The position numbers were made by a program, and so were the translations under genes. A DNA stretch of 64,000 nt from Fusarium oxysporum f. sp. lycopersici 4287 (taxonomy: Eukaryota; Ascomycota; Sordariomycetes; Hypocreales; Nectriaceae): the NCBI RefSeq assembly GCF_000149955.1, contig NC_030988.1:2070109-2134108 (forward strand), given 5' to 3'. The notes below the pieces were generated by a model, which was not told the DNA's origin, did no database searches, and saw nothing but the letters and a program-made list of their open reading frames with translations. Shown here one piece after another: positions 43,136-54,513 of the stretch (position 1 is the first letter of the stretch; every line of letters begins with the position of its first letter).

Positions 43136-43611
43136 ATGGAATCGCAGGCAACGACATTGCTAACTGATGAAACAGCATGGCTAGAGCTTCGTGGCAATAA
43201 CACCATCTCAGCGTTAAAGGACGTCCTTACCCGAGCCAAGATTGGCGATATAGACACTAACGCGTATGCGAATGGCATCGTGAGGAATGGCAGCGCGTTG
43301 CCACGAATCGGTATTGCCATCTCGGGCGGAGGTTATAGAGCCATTATGAATGGGGCTGGTGCCATTGCCGCTTTCGATAATCGAACCCATGGGTTCCACG
43401 GACGGCCATCTGGGCGGTATTCTCCAGGCTACAACGTACCTTAGTGGCCCTTTCTGGGGGTAACTGGCTTGTGGGAAGTCTCTATATGCAGAACTTCACA
43501 ATGGTAAAGTTCATCTTCTCTACGTCCAGTGGCTTTCTACGAACCCTTTGGCAATTCGATGACTCAATTCTTGGTTTGTTTGAGTTGAACCTCTGCTTAC
43601 AACGGGCCCGA
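43136..43611 (+). pseudogene. Lysophospholipase/phospholipase B remnant, frameshifted and cut short
   Basis: N-terminal part of a fungal PLB-type enzyme (cPLA2-like hydrolase that removes acyl chains from phospholipids). It has the block LPRIGIAISGGGYRAIMNGA and AAFDNRT in the first frame, DGHLGGILQATTYLSG in a second frame, and LSGGNWLVGSLYMQNFT back in a third. The GGGYR motif is the oxyanion region, and the family nucleophile Ser sits in the G-L-S-G-G-S element, seen here as ALSGGN. Two frameshifts near 43385-43450 disrupt it. At 43600-43612 it stops abruptly and joins the duplicated MARVEL segment, so the 3' two thirds, including the catalytic Asp, are missing. Confidence 0.85.
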
Positions 43612-44505
43612 CGAAACGACCCCAATAGTACCGGTAGCCCTAATAGTTGTTATACCAACGCGCAAAGCAAGTGTGACTACCCGTTCCCTATGAAAATTGA
43701 ATGTTGTGGATGATTAGTAGGTGATCTTAGCTAGGGGGGGAGCACCATGCCGTTTGAAACAAGCAGTATACCACGAGCCACATCACAAACAATACGAAGT
43801 CAAAGGGAAAGCCCAAGAACATGTTCCCTAAATGGCGTACAGAAAAAGACGGAGTAGATAATACCGAGACACGTGACGACGATGCCATAGATGATACGTC
43901 CATCGATATTCGCCTATGCGATGCCGATAAGGTAAACAAAACGTGAGAGAATCCCTAGGACGATCATAGCGGAGGCAAGCTCGCCGAGACGGAGAAGAAC
44001 AGAAAATAACTTTAGGTGCAACACCAGATTCTGCTGCCCCATTTTGCAGTAGAATAGGAGTGATAGATTGAAAATACGATGGATGTTGTACATTAGGTTA
44101 CTTCAATTTGTAACCGTTATGTAGTAGGCATAACTAAATGATTTTGCCGCTTAGATAAAAACGAAAATGCAAAGCGAACCGTGGTGTACTGTACATACTT
44201 TTGTGGCGACTGGTGGATTTCTGCATCCAACGTCATCATTACGCAATAGTGTTATTTATCGGTGTTTTCGTTACATCCAGTCCATGTGTCTGACGAGTTG
44301 CCATGTCATGTGGCAAACGGTATTGGCCGCCAGAGAGTTGTTGTCGAGAGATAATCGAGAGGTGTGGAATTAAGATTTAGAAGAAAGCCAGCCTGTTCCG
44401 ACAAAACGTTGAAGGCCCTTCACGGAGGCCTTAAAGCGCCAGAGTTATAATATTGAGTCATTGGCGGCTAACAGCCGTAATTGAGGGTTGTTTGCTCTAT
44501 TCCCG
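43600..44505. repeat. Duplicated segment, copy 2 (MARVEL locus)
   Basis: Same orientation as copy 1 at 5831-6729. Starts at a shared AACGGGCCCGA-like word inside the MARVEL exon 2 homologue and ends near TGCTCTATTCCC. It carries stops and indels not present in copy 1. Confidence 0.85.
43612..44042 (-). pseudogene. MARVEL-type protein pseudogene
   Basis: ATG 44040-44042 starts MGQQNLVLHLKLFSVLLRL, and SVLLRLGELASAMIVLGILS matches copy 1. An in-frame TAG follows GIA, and after FFCTPFR the frame changes. MFLGFPFDFVLFVMWLVVY continues in another frame, and exon 2 text (ARWYNNY, stop, GYRYYWGRF) is cut off at the junction with the phospholipase remnant. Exon 3 is missing. Non-functional copy of the gene at 5581-6286. 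Confidence 0.9.
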
Positions 44506-45165
44506 CCGATTCAGGTACGAGGAGTATAAATTGGGGTACCAAGTAACACTACAATATAATACAATTTATTACGCCCGGCAGCTTATGTTGGCCTGGTAAC
44601 ACTACAGTAGCTGCAAGAACACGCAACCGACAAGCCAATCCTGCATTGTGACGCTTGGCAATCAGAAGGAACACAGTGTAACTGCATTTACTACTCGTAT
44701 AGATGGTTTCGTCCGCATTTGTAATCACATACTGATATCATGATGGTCACAATGATTTGGGTGGGTCAATGGTGAGAACAATGATTGGAAGAAATAATGA
44801 ATGTCCCTAGATACAGATGTGTTACCAACAGAAGGCAATTGGTGGCCGCCAAGCTACGGGAGATACAGAAAAAGCAAGTCTTGGAATACTGCTCGTACCA
44901 TGCACTTCTTACCGGAACGCACCCGTCTTTCTCAAACCCTGTCTCAACAGCGCCTTTATGAAACCCTGAGGGGCGCTCCGCGCTACAAGATCTCATCTTT
45001 CTAGGGAAGAGTCCCTGTCATATCGCATATCAGATCATGCTACGTCCAGTAGACGGTATTTGTGCAGTCCTCGGCTGTGCGCAGGACATGGAAAGGTAAC
45101 AAATCCCTACCACTAGCGCGTGACTGAAAATCTTGAAAACTTACACAGTTTTCCTATCATTCTAG
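44506..45165. other. Spacer with a possible LINE 3' end trace
   Basis: On the minus strand 44566-44600 reads GCCGGGCGTAATAAATTG, the kind of ending seen at the LINE fragment near 53.88 kb. No open frame of note. Around 45037-45092 a short frame from ATG 45037 followed by GTAACA could be a first exon of the next gene. Confidence 0.35.
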
Positions 45166-46816
45166 TATTCCGCTTCGAAATCTGGCAAGATGGAAGCATG
45201 CCTTCCATTGCTGGGAAGAACATCACAGCAAGCAAAGTCCCTTTGTCCAATTCTGTTCTGTTTGCAATCGCTGGGTGAAGGGCGAATCGGAATGGACTAT
45301 GCACTGCCAAGATCACATCGCAAACCAACAGTCGCCATTTCCATGTGATCCGATTATTTCACGTAACGCAATTGCTTGTCCTGGCTATTGCCATGTTCAT
45401 CTGGGAAGCCATGAGTATTCCGCAAACCATCGCTTACAACAATTCTGGGACCAAAGCGGTCGGCAGCGACATGCTTCCGTTTGTGTTTCGGCCTTCATCA
45501 AATCTCAGTTTAACCACTCTCAGTTACAGTGTCCGCACCCAGAATGTCCGGTAGTATCAACGTCCCCTGAGGATCTGTGGCTACACTTAGCGGACATTCA
45601 TAGCACTTCTGGGAAGCCCATAAAGAAGCACAAAACACTCGATGAAGACGGCCTAAGCGGTGACACGATGTCCTCGCCCTTCGAGCGACACTGTGCCCAA
45701 TCCTCAATTGACAGACAGGTGAAGCCGGTACTCTACGGAAGTTGCAGTCACCTTACGTTTGTTAATTGGGTGTCATCTGAGAGTCTACCAAGAAGTGACG
45801 GTCTCGTGGAGGACGATTTTTCGTCTTTATCGGAACTTACCGAGAATGAGAAGATCGGGCATGAAAATGACGGGAGGTCTCGCTCAGATGTCCAATCCTC
45901 GCCGTCTTCAACCAGCTTTCCCTATATGCTCTCATCAACTCAAGTGAATGATAAAAGTCTACATCCTCACTTGCGGAGTAACCCGGCGATCAGTTCTGGT
46001 CAAGACAAAGAGGCAGGCCAACAACCACCTCAAGACGTCACAGCCTTGTCAGGAACACATGATTTGGCTACATCATCTTCCACTGGGATTGAATCAGTTC
46101 CTCAAAGGGGCGGTACTTCATACCCTTCTCTGCTATCTCCTTATAGCATTGACGACATGGCCGACTCTAAGCATCTTAGTTCCAACGAGGCATCAGGCCT
46201 CCTGCAGCCTGCCTCGATTGTCAAAGCGGACACATCAAGAGCTCAACTTGACGAAAGCAACGACGATAACTTCGGCAATGCATACGAAGCAAGTAAAAGG
46301 CTTCAATTCATTCTGTCGACCTCAGAGAACTCAGATATCGTCGATCCACAGCTTTACATTGACCAGAACTGCGAGGAAGATCTGAGGACTAAAGATGGAT
46401 ATGCGTCTTCATCGCGCCAGAACAGGGTCTCAGCTAGTGAGATTGGCCAACCTACAGCATTAGACCCCGGTGGAGTTATGTGGGAAGTGGATCAATTATT
46501 GGTTAAGTGGAAGCAAGGAAGGCTGATTCTGCATCTTATGAAATGGCAAGGCTTTCTAGACGACGCAAATGCGTGGGAGAAGAGAAAGGATATTAGCATT
46601 GATTAGGTCAACCAGTTTGACAAAAGGGTTTCTGACGATGGAGGAAATCATAAGGGGGTAGAGCTACTGAGTAAAAGGACGAGACGAAGGCAGGTCGAGT
46701 ACCTGGTAAAATGGAAAGGCCGCTCAGAGAAAGACAACTCTTGGGAAAAGGAGACAACAATAAGTCGTCACAGAGTACAGGATTACAGGATTATAAGAGG
46801 CTCTGCGGTTCCGTAG
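45166..46816 (+). CDS. C2H2 and tandem-chromodomain protein with one in-frame TAG
   Basis: The frame is open from an acceptor-like CATTCTAG (45158-45165) to TAG 46604-46606, then continues in the same frame to TAG 46814-46816. The N-terminus has a zinc-finger-like FCSVCNRWVKGESEWTMHC and then a second, CPHPECPVVSTSPEDLWLHL. A long Ser/Asp/Glu-rich linker follows. The C-terminus has a chromodomain-like block (VKWKQGRLILHLMKWQGF, ANAWEKRKDI) and, beyond the stop, a second and more typical one (VEYLVKWKGRSEKDNSWEKE). Chromodomains bind methylated histone tails, so the product would be a chromatin reader targeted by zinc fingers. The TAG removes the better chromodomain. A 5' exon at about 45037 is possible but not proven. 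Confidence 0.75.
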
Positions 46817-47041
46817 CTTGATCATGCGCTTCATAAGTGCACACATAATAGATATTAGACTTCGTTGCCAAACGTCTTTTCCTCGTCTTATCTTGGGCTC
46901 AGCATTCTACGGTTCTTGACAACAACATTATCCTGCAAGGCCTTAGCGCCATGTTTAAGCCAAATACAGTCAGGCCCCGAAATCGTTTCCTTGTCGTCGC
47001 ACTCCTCATCGCTTTCTAACACCCTCTGCGTATGCTCCGTA
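46817..47041. other. Short spacer before the pogo-like element
   Basis: 225 bases with no gene seen. Confidence 0.5.
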
Positions 47042-49252
47042 CCATCCAGGTCCACCTTAATGGATAACCAAAATTTTGCTCCGCCCACATAAAATCCAAA
47101 TTTTGATGCGTGCACAAAACACCAGGTCGTCAATTAAAAAGCGAAGCTTTGAAGAGAAACTCTATAAAATTGATCAATTTTTACTCTGTGCGTGGCTTTT
47201 TGACCTCCTGACCGCTGCGTGTGCGCTGGCAGTGCTTTGTTACGACCATAAAGTCATCACTTTCGTCCTCTGACCTGACACCCACCTCAATCACCGACTC
47301 GACCTCCTCATCCACATCCACCTCTATTTCTGCCTCCTTTGAGTCATGAAGAGATTCTCCAGCCACTAGAGCCTCCGCCAGAGCCATGGATCGTCGGTTC
47401 GGGTTTGGTACCGCCTTTCTTTTCTTCCCTCGCCGCAGCTGAGCCATCTGCTCCTCGAAACCAGTAATCCGCGCATTCTGAACGGCCACCTTCATCTCTA
47501 AAGCTTCCAACCCCTTTGCGATCTTACTGTACTTCCGCTTGGTCGGACGGCTTCGGTGTTTGGCCATTTCCCTCACTTGCCGACTCGTTTTCGGCGTATC
47601 ATCTGAGTGCAGTTGAGGAGGGCTTGGCGTCTTTAACTCTTCCAGCAGTTTTTCTTTGTCTGGCTGAATTTCTGGATGTGCTAGAGCTTTGTACTGATTT
47701 ATTGGCCAATTTTCAGTAAACCTCCAGCCGGATAAGATAATATCTTTCCTCATGCCCGCCTCCCTGGCTTTCGCGTATGCCCGGATAAAGTTGACTTTGT
47801 CAACCGGCGCAGAATCGGTCAAACTAGGCAGCTTTTGGAGTTCTTTCCGGTACGCACCTCTGATGACATTAAAAATCCCATTATCTAATGGCTGCAGACC
47901 ATGGGAACAATGTGCTGGTAAGTAACAGCAGTAGACGTTGTTCAGAAAGCACGTAAGCCATCCACTCGTCCTGACTGCTCGTCAGCGACCCTATAGCGGG
48001 TGACTCAGCGGCGAAAACACCGAAATTCTCACCTGCGTATGGCTCCCGTGACCGTCAAGGATAATAAGTATCGCATCCGATGCATCACGAGGCTCCGTTT
48101 GTGGTAGATAAACGCCCTTCAACCACTCGAGAGCATTATGATTGTCTGTCCAGCCGTTCGGTGATGTGATGTAGTGCCAGTCCGCTATTAATTCGAATTC
48201 GTTAAGGAACCACTGTTTCTGCAGCTCTTTCCCTTTAAAGATAATTCCCGGTTTTAAAGAGCGGCTAGTTGCAGTGACAGCCTCAATAAACGAGGTCCAC
48301 GTGCACGACTGAACGCCTTTCAACATCGCCTTCTTCTTCGGGTCAGAGTTCCCGATTACGAGGCTGTCCAGGCCTCATGGACAATCAATTAGCTATGCCC
48401 TATAAAAACCCATAGAGCACTTGTAGAAGACTTACCGAAACCCACCATTATACCGCCCTCGTCCACGTCAACCGTGTTCTCAGGCTTGATCCAGCCGTAC
48501 TCATCCTCCCGGATATCGAAGTACCAATTGACCGCCTTCGGAGTAAAGCCGTCAAATCTGGCGGCTTCCTGACGTTTCCCAAGCTTGTTAGATAGTTCTA
48601 GGTGACGTTTGACGAACCTGGTGGTCCAGTGCTTGCCCAAAGGTTTGTTATCGCCTTGTTGTTGAAGGATGGCCTCGACACAGGCGCGGAGCTGGCTGTG
48701 CGAGGGAGCATAGCCCAGAGACTCTTGTCGCAGCAGCCAACGAATAAGCGTCTCCTCCTGGCTCTTTGAAATACGCTGGTGGGCCTGGATCCGTTCATTC
48801 CTGCTCGCTTGACCGGAAAGTCGCCCAGAAAGGGTCGACCGAGGTACTCCACGTTTCTGGGCCGCCCCCGTCTGTGACAGGCCTCTATCGGTGGTGTCGA
48901 ATATAGCCTCAGCTACGTCATCTTCGGTATAGTTACGGCGAACCATTACGGAAGGAGTTCCATCTATTAAATTAGGTAAAAGTTCGGCTTGAGTGGATGG
49001 AGTCGCCTAGGGTACATGAGGTGAAATGCGACAAAATTCAAAGGGCTAGAGAACCAGGCTACAGGACGGAACGGGAAAAATTCAAGCCGATATAAGAATT
49101 TAATGGAAAAAGTAATATAGTGCAGGTCTTCGTTCGCGAGTATCTTCATGCCTGGCCGAATACAATGCAATTGAAAATTTGGATTTTGTATGGGAGGAGC
49201 GAAATTTTAGTTATGCATTAGGTGGGGTTATGCGTTAGGTGGTCCTGGATGG
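47042..49252 (-). mobile_element. pogo/Fot1-like DNA transposon with TA target duplication
   Basis: The ends are CCATCCAGG at 47042 and CCTGGATGG ending at 49252, each flanked by TA (47040-47041 and 49253-49254), the target duplication of Tc1/mariner-pogo elements. Inverted similarity continues inward for 60-80 bases (AAAATTT(T/C)GCTCC, ACAAAATCCAAATTTT), with a GGTTATGC(G/A)TTAGGTGG stretch doubled at the right end. The element is 2,211 bp with one transposase gene on the minus strand. Confidence 0.92.
47181..48946 (-). CDS. pogo/Fot1-like DDE transposase, one-base frameshift
   Basis: ATG 48944-48946. The N-terminus (48436-48946) has a psq-type helix-turn-helix (NYTEDDVAEAIFDT, GVPRSTLSGRL) and a CENP-B-like HTH (WLLRQESLGYAPSHSQLR). 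The first catalytic Asp is in DVDEGGIM. A 62-nt intron (48374-48435, GTAAGT to CATGAG) joins GFG to LDSLVIGNSDPKKK. The second Asp is in LIILDGHGSH. A second 62-nt intron (47971-48032, GTGAGA to GTCAG) leads to DEWMA, but one extra T near 47955, compared with the sister copy at 57.4 kb, breaks the frame before CFLNNVYCCYLPAHCSHGLQ. The end (47181-47822) is the charged C-terminal region with KYSKIAKGLEALE and RRGKKRKAVPN. Otherwise well kept. Confidence 0.9.
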
Positions 49253-49516
49253 TAAAAGATTCTACTAAAACCTTACTAATAACCTTATATTATAAATCAA
49301 CTGTCTCGGCAGTATTTATTCATTGTATTGACTGTTAGAAACCTAGGAAAGCCTAGGGTAGCGGAAGAGGAACCCGAGACTGTGTCTATGCTTCAGGAAT
49401 GACTCAACGGCCTACAGTGGAAGGCAGGCCGATTACAAATTCAATCGTAGATCCTTGCCGATAACCACGTATAAAAATAGTCGAGTCGGCCACACATTTC
49501 GTATCGTTCAACAATC
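49253..49516 (+). promoter_or_regulatory. Upstream region of the OYE fragment, with TATA-like box
   Basis: About 260 bases; a TATAAAAATAG box lies at 49470-49480, some 40 bases before ATG 49517. It looks like a preserved promoter for a gene whose coding part is now cut. Confidence 0.4.
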
Positions 49517-49783
49517 ATGGCCATCTGCAACAAACCCGCCGCTGGCGTCTCCTTCTTTACCCCAGCTCAACAGCCACCCGCTGGCTCTGCGACCAAGAGG
49601 GACTCGGCCCCAACTCTCTTCAAACCCCTACGCATCCGCGGTATCGAGCTTCATAACCGCATTGGAGTCTCTCCTATGGGCATGTACTCAACGAGCCAAG
49701 ATGGCTGCGCAACAGACTTCCATCTCGTTCATTTAGGCCAATTCGCACTCAAAGGTGCTGCTGCGGTTTTCTTCGGTAGGTGA
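49517..49783 (+). pseudogene. Old yellow enzyme-type NADH:flavin oxidoreductase, first exon only
   Basis: FMN-dependent ene-reductase of the YqjM/xenobiotic reductase branch. From ATG 49517 it reads 88 codons: LFKPLRIRGIELHNRIGVSP, MGMYSTSQDG and DFHLVHLGQFALKGAAAVFF, the first beta-alpha units of the TIM barrel with the family's N-R-I and S-P-M motifs. A donor-like GGTAGGTG is met at the end of this exon, but the next 500 bases contain nothing resembling the following barrel strands. Full-length members have about 370-400 residues. It is a truncated gene with its 5' part intact, or one split by a rearrangement at about 49790. Confidence 0.85.
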
Positions 49784-50998
49784 TTCGGCGAAACTAGTTT
49801 AGTAATTCATAATTAGATGGAGTATCTGGTATATTTAAAACGTATATATGTCTTCTGATTAGTCATAGGTGGAGAGTAACGGGCATAATGTCGTCTAGTT
49901 ATTAGTTAATGTGCGGCTTGAGTTTGAGGGGTAGTAAGGAATACCCAGAACCGAGCCCCTACTTTACCCGGAAGGACCAGGCCAGCTAAGCCAGTCAAGG
50001 CCTTAAATAGACGCTCTAGCATAGGATATTAGTATGTATGATGTTGAGGAAGGGTAAAAAGAATAGAACCAGTAAGGTCTAAATCAGAAACGAGGGGCTG
50101 ACAGGTAAGCAATCAACTTAGCCCTTTCCTTTCAGACCCTTTGCCTATTGCCATATTATACACTCTTACCCCTAAAGTCCGCCAAAAGCCACTTTCATGA
50201 TCTATTCCTATAGCCTTGTTAATGATGATTAAATAAAACCAAGAACCTTACTCTTTGATCACTAGCACTGAATAACAAACGACCATCCAAGTCTCCATCA
50301 TCTCGCAAACTCCACCTTCGTTTTATTTCTCTTTTCCAAAAGTGCTGTTTTATTCTGAAAACCTGACTATTCTACCAGGCCTTTTCTCTGATTGTATCTC
50401 CTTGGTGCGTGGGATAGCCAGCTACTTTTCAACTCAGCTTCTACCACCGGTGCCATGATTACGAAGATTTGGCAACAGGATCTTCAGTGATTTTCGATTA
50501 ACCCACTACAACATGTATCAACAACACGTACGGTAATGACATGACAGGTACCCGTAGGACTATATATGACAGGTATATGTCGATAATAATCACGAGACCA
50601 CCACCAGCAGTTCTCAGAATAATGACAACCGCAAGACCACTAATCATAATAGTCATAATTTTAGTCTACTGTAAGTACAGAAGCACAGCCTTATGGGGTT
50701 TACTTATGATGGCTAACTATCCGCTTGAACTGTTGCGTTCTCTAGGCAATCTACGGCTTGTCGATCAGCCGTGGGATGGATATTGCAACTATTGTTCACC
50801 TGGCTTGTGAGTTACCGTATTGTCTACTCCTATATTTGTAAATAGTATTGTCTTTGGTTACTTAATCTTTACACTATCCTTTTCGGTATTGGCCGCTTCT
50901 TAGCCAGCATCAATCCGCTGTTTCACCCCTCTAGTATCTTCCTCCGGCTCTCACTCTGACATGGCGCAAGGAACCAATCCAGCCCAGTGCAAAGCTCT
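49784..50998. other. Spacer, no gene recognised
   Basis: AT-rich and without homology that I can see; the 50541-50810 plus-strand frame looks like chance. Confidence 0.5.
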
Positions 50999-51343
50999 TC
51001 AACCTCTATAGTAGCATGCAAAAGATTGAACCTGATTAGCCCAAGGACGACAGCCAAACTGGTCCCCATACACCATCTGATCCATGTACTCATTACAGTT
51101 CTTCCCCTTGTAAAGGTTACAGAAGCATCCCCCAACTTGGCACTCTGCGATGTTCATAGCCCTGCCGTAACTATAGTTATAGCAGTTGGTCTTGCCAGAG
51201 TATAGGGCGTTAGCCCAAGTGACATCGACCTGGCCAGCATAATTTCTGCACTGGGTGTCGCTATAGTAGTTGATCTGCATTTGCTTGGCAGCGGTAGCCG
51301 CAGAGATCAGCGTAGCGAGCACGGAGGCAGTTGAGAAATGCAT
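50999..51343 (-). CDS. Small secreted cysteine-rich protein
   Basis: 114 residues from ATG 51341-51343. Residues 1-19 are a signal peptide (MHFSTASVLATLISAATAA), with cleavage likely after ATAA. The mature 95 residues contain eight cysteines, enough for four disulphides, in the blocks YYSDTQCRNYAG, TNCYNYSYG, CQVGGCFC, NCNEYMDQM, FGCRPW and FACYY. It is rich in Tyr and Asn. Size, signal and cysteine content fit secreted effector-like or antimicrobial fungal proteins; no named family is certain. Transcribed from its own promoter, with an upstream TTTTATACC at about 51500. No intron in the coding part. Confidence 0.75.
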   Translation of the reverse strand: MHFSTASVLATLISAATAAKQMQINYYSDTQCRNYAGQVDVTWANALYSGKTNCYNYSYGRAMNIAECQVGGCFCNLYKGKNCNEYMDQMVYGDQFGCRPWANQVQSFACYYRG

Positions 51344-52572
51344 CTTGAAGTGTGCTATATCTCAGTGAGTTATTAGCACAAGGTATATGCAGATCGAATG
51401 AATAGCATGGCGGCTTACAGATGTTTCTGTGCTGAGTATGATTCTTAAAGGTTGTTGACTTTCTGATGCAAGTTTAACCATCCACCGACAGATGAGCAGT
51501 TTTATACCTTTGAGACTCAATGCATTTACTCGTCAGACCACGTAAAGTCGTTGATAAAAGTCGGGTCTATCATGATGACAGATGCTGAGGTAATTAGTGA
51601 CAAACATTCCTAATCCACCTGCATGCAAGGGGAAAAGGCTTAGGATAGGAGCGGACATAGTGAAATCCTTGCTCTACAAGGGTCGAGCGGGCCGCATGCA
51701 TATACGAGACGCATCTCGGCCCATCTGAGGTGCTTTATTTACCGCGGCCTCTCGGATGTGTAGTCGCCAGCGGTAAAATGTCCAAAGGGATTGGATTATC
51801 CGTACAAAAAAGGAATAGCTAAAATAGAGGTGAGATTTCACATCGAAGCTGTTTCCACGTCTGCGGCTGGCTTTGTCGAGAGGATCAAATACTCAACTGA
51901 CCACCTTTTTCGCACACAGCTACTGAGGGAAAGAGAATTGCAATGATTTGATGAGGCATATTGGGGCAAAGTCATGAATGTCAATTTGACTGCTCTGTGT
52001 CAAGCATGACTTGGAAGCAATTCATTCCTCAATGCTGCAGCGTTGGCATCCGAAGACTCAGCCGCGTAATTGATGAGGATGCTTGGTTCACCTTCAGAAA
52101 GGCTGCGCGCAACGTATGGCTCGATACCTTTAACAATATCCCCTGGTTAGCTTGAGCTACGTTTTACCATGTAGGCTACCATTCTGTGAACGTACCATGG
52201 GCAGAGCCGGTAATAATGACAAGTTTGACTTGGTGCACGTGCTGTTTGTCGTTCATGATAAAATTTGCAGAGGGCTTGTCTGCACAGAGTATGTACAGGG
52301 AGCAATGAGATGAACACTGCACAGAAGCATATTGACATATATACAATGACAGAGAGTATCTTTTCCCCCTACTCCTGATGCAGAATAACCCAATGCACAA
52401 TGCAGTTATACCGACATAGCCTGCGAGCTATATGTCAACTTCCTCTTGGAGTCTGTTTTAGACGGAGAACCCTAGACAGCTGTTATACTCGTCTGAGATC
52501 CATACATCGAAACTGCTGTAGGTATTTTAGGCCTGTTGCCAAAGCCTTTGTGGTTCTCCGCTATAGTCACAC
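51344..52572. other. Spacer, no gene recognised
   Basis: The first 200 bases are the probable promoter of the secreted-protein gene. The rest shows only short overlapping frames on both strands without domains. Confidence 0.5.
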
Positions 52573-53683
52573 TTAACTCTGTGTCTTCTTCCCCACTCTG
52601 CTCTTGAAGCTGAAAGTATTATCGCCCTTTCCGAGGTGAGGGACCCAGGCCTTTATCCTCACAAGCAGAGGCTTGAGAGTTGGAAGACAAGCGCAAGTGA
52701 TGGCAGACACGAGTTCTGCGAGGGACCATGAGGCTGCTGTAACGTTCCACCATGTTAGTCTGGTTGAGGGGTGAGATATTGCAGTCGTAATATCGAAACG
52801 CCAATTGTACTGGAAACAAAGTGTCAACGAACCGCAGATAGAACATGAGATGCAGGACCCACAAGAAGCCTAGCCCGAAAATACCAGAAAGAAGGAATTT
52901 CTGAGAAGGAGGGAGATTGAGTTTCCAGACGATAGGGAGGGGTAAAATCATGATGTTAAAGTCAGAAACTATATTTATGACGCCATTTATATACCATCAA
53001 GTGGTTCGGTGAGAAATGCATCTCCCCTTGATTCTCGTATCCCAGACAGCCTGGAGGGGGATGCATTGTAGAGAGACCATAATGGCTTGGGACACACCCC
53101 ATAATGCCACGATGATGATGACACCCAGGTAGACCAATCGCATGTAAGAGACTGCCATAGTTCGGTAATAATGCAGCAAGAATGTCATCTTTGCCCAGAA
53201 AAGAGTAACTACGTAGAACAGGATAGAAATCCAAAAACAATAGGTAAAGGTTAGTCTCCAAAGCAGCATGAATGAAAACCAAGTGTCTTACTCGAAGGTA
53301 AAGTTTCATTGTCTCATCAGAAACTGTCCAGTCGTGTCGGCCCAGTCCGTATTGAGTCACTATTATCGACAATGAGTTGCTGCCATATATACAGAATGGG
53401 AAAATCGTACTCGCAATCATTGTTGAGCGACATCATATGATGCAGGCCTATGACAGGATCATATTAGACAAAGCTTAAGTATAAACTTATGTTAAATCGG
53501 CCTTACCCAGGTGATGACAGCAGCTATATCGTCCAGACCCATTGACCTGATCAGACGACGACACTACAGTCGTAACCCAACCACCAAGACGGCCAGAGAC
53601 ATCAACACCATTGCCACTCGGATCACGATGGCAGCCCTGTTTTCGTTGGCCATAGTGGCTGTTTCTTTGGTGGTGAGTGTCAT
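52573..53683 (-). pseudogene. Rhodopsin-domain (PTH11-like) integral membrane protein, broken
   Basis: Seven-helix fungal membrane protein family. Start at ATG 53681-53683 (MTLTTKETATM), first helix VAMVLMSLAVLVVGLRL, then an in-frame TAG, then CRRLIRSMGLDDIAAVITW, the usual R-x-x-R...G-x-DD end of helix 1. An intron with GTAAGG follows. Middle helices are TYCFWISILFYVVTLFWAKM and GVIIIVALWGVSQAIM, then AVWDTRIKGRCISHRTT, a TGA, and in the same frame WYINGVINIVSDFNIMILPL. The C-terminal part moves to another frame (DITTAISHPS, SLAELVSAITCACLPTLKPL). The middle exon junction also lacks expected residues. Two lone stops and at least one frame change make it a pseudogene. Confidence 0.75.
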
Positions 53684-53877
53684 TGTGATGCGGAATTTAG
53701 GAAGGGGTAATAGCCCATGGCCTAGAGCAAACGACTTGATATCTGTCCTGAAGGAGGGGGATTAACACGTTTCGGATCAGTGCCACCCTTAGCCCGAGTG
53801 AAGTTTGAGATACATTGACCTGGATGAGGGCGACCCAACATAACGAACGTCACCCTAGTAGTCAGACAGACAGATCT

Positions 53878-54513
53878 ATTACGCCCGGTAGGCCACCGCC
53901 CATAGGGCTCTAAAAACTAAAAATACATATATTTCGCCAATTGATGTCTTGGTCTTGCAGAGCCCCTATGTTTCCCGCCTTGTTCTTCTCTGTCTCTTCA
54001 TTGTTCTCTTTCTAGATCCCCGTATCGGTTAGTGGTAGCAGATCAAGTTGAAGTCCAATTCCTCCAAGTGTTCAGTTTCCTATCTTCGGCGGCTGAAGCA
54101 GTGCCTGCTATTGGTTGTACGGGGTGGCTGTTGTTAGTAAGTGAGTTTTCGTAACCGGTGGCTTATTGGTGTTGTTATCATCTCTGTTCCAGGCGACCTG
54201 TAGCGATCGCAAATCTGATCGTGGCTCACACCGCTTCTATATTCGGTGCCCATTTCTGTCCATCCGACGCTGCCTTACCTCCCAGGTGAAAGCATAGGCT
54301 GCCACGCTTTTCTTCTACACATTGGGACATCATCTCCTTGCGTTGTGCTGTCCATTTTACGCATCGAAAGAGAAAGTGCTCTACCGTTTCTTTTGCCTGC
54401 CCGCATGGACATTCATCTGTTGGTGCTGCTCTGATCTGATAGAGATAACCGTTTAGTCGCGCCATTCCGGTTCTGAGCTGTGCTAACACGCTGGCTTCTT
54501 TCCACAATACCAT
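53878..54513 (-). mobile_element. 3' end of a Tad-like LINE retrotransposon
   Basis: The minus-strand frame 54226-54513 (95 codons) is the C-terminal tail of LINE ORF2: VLAQLRTGMARLNGYLYQI then CPCGQAKETVEHFLFRC, the CCHC-type finger found after the RNase H domain in Tad/I-type elements. About 350 bases of 3' untranslated sequence follow, ending GGCCTACCGGGCGTAATA near 53878, the short TAA-type tail common in these elements. The 5' part is missing, as usual for LINE insertions. Confidence 0.82.
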
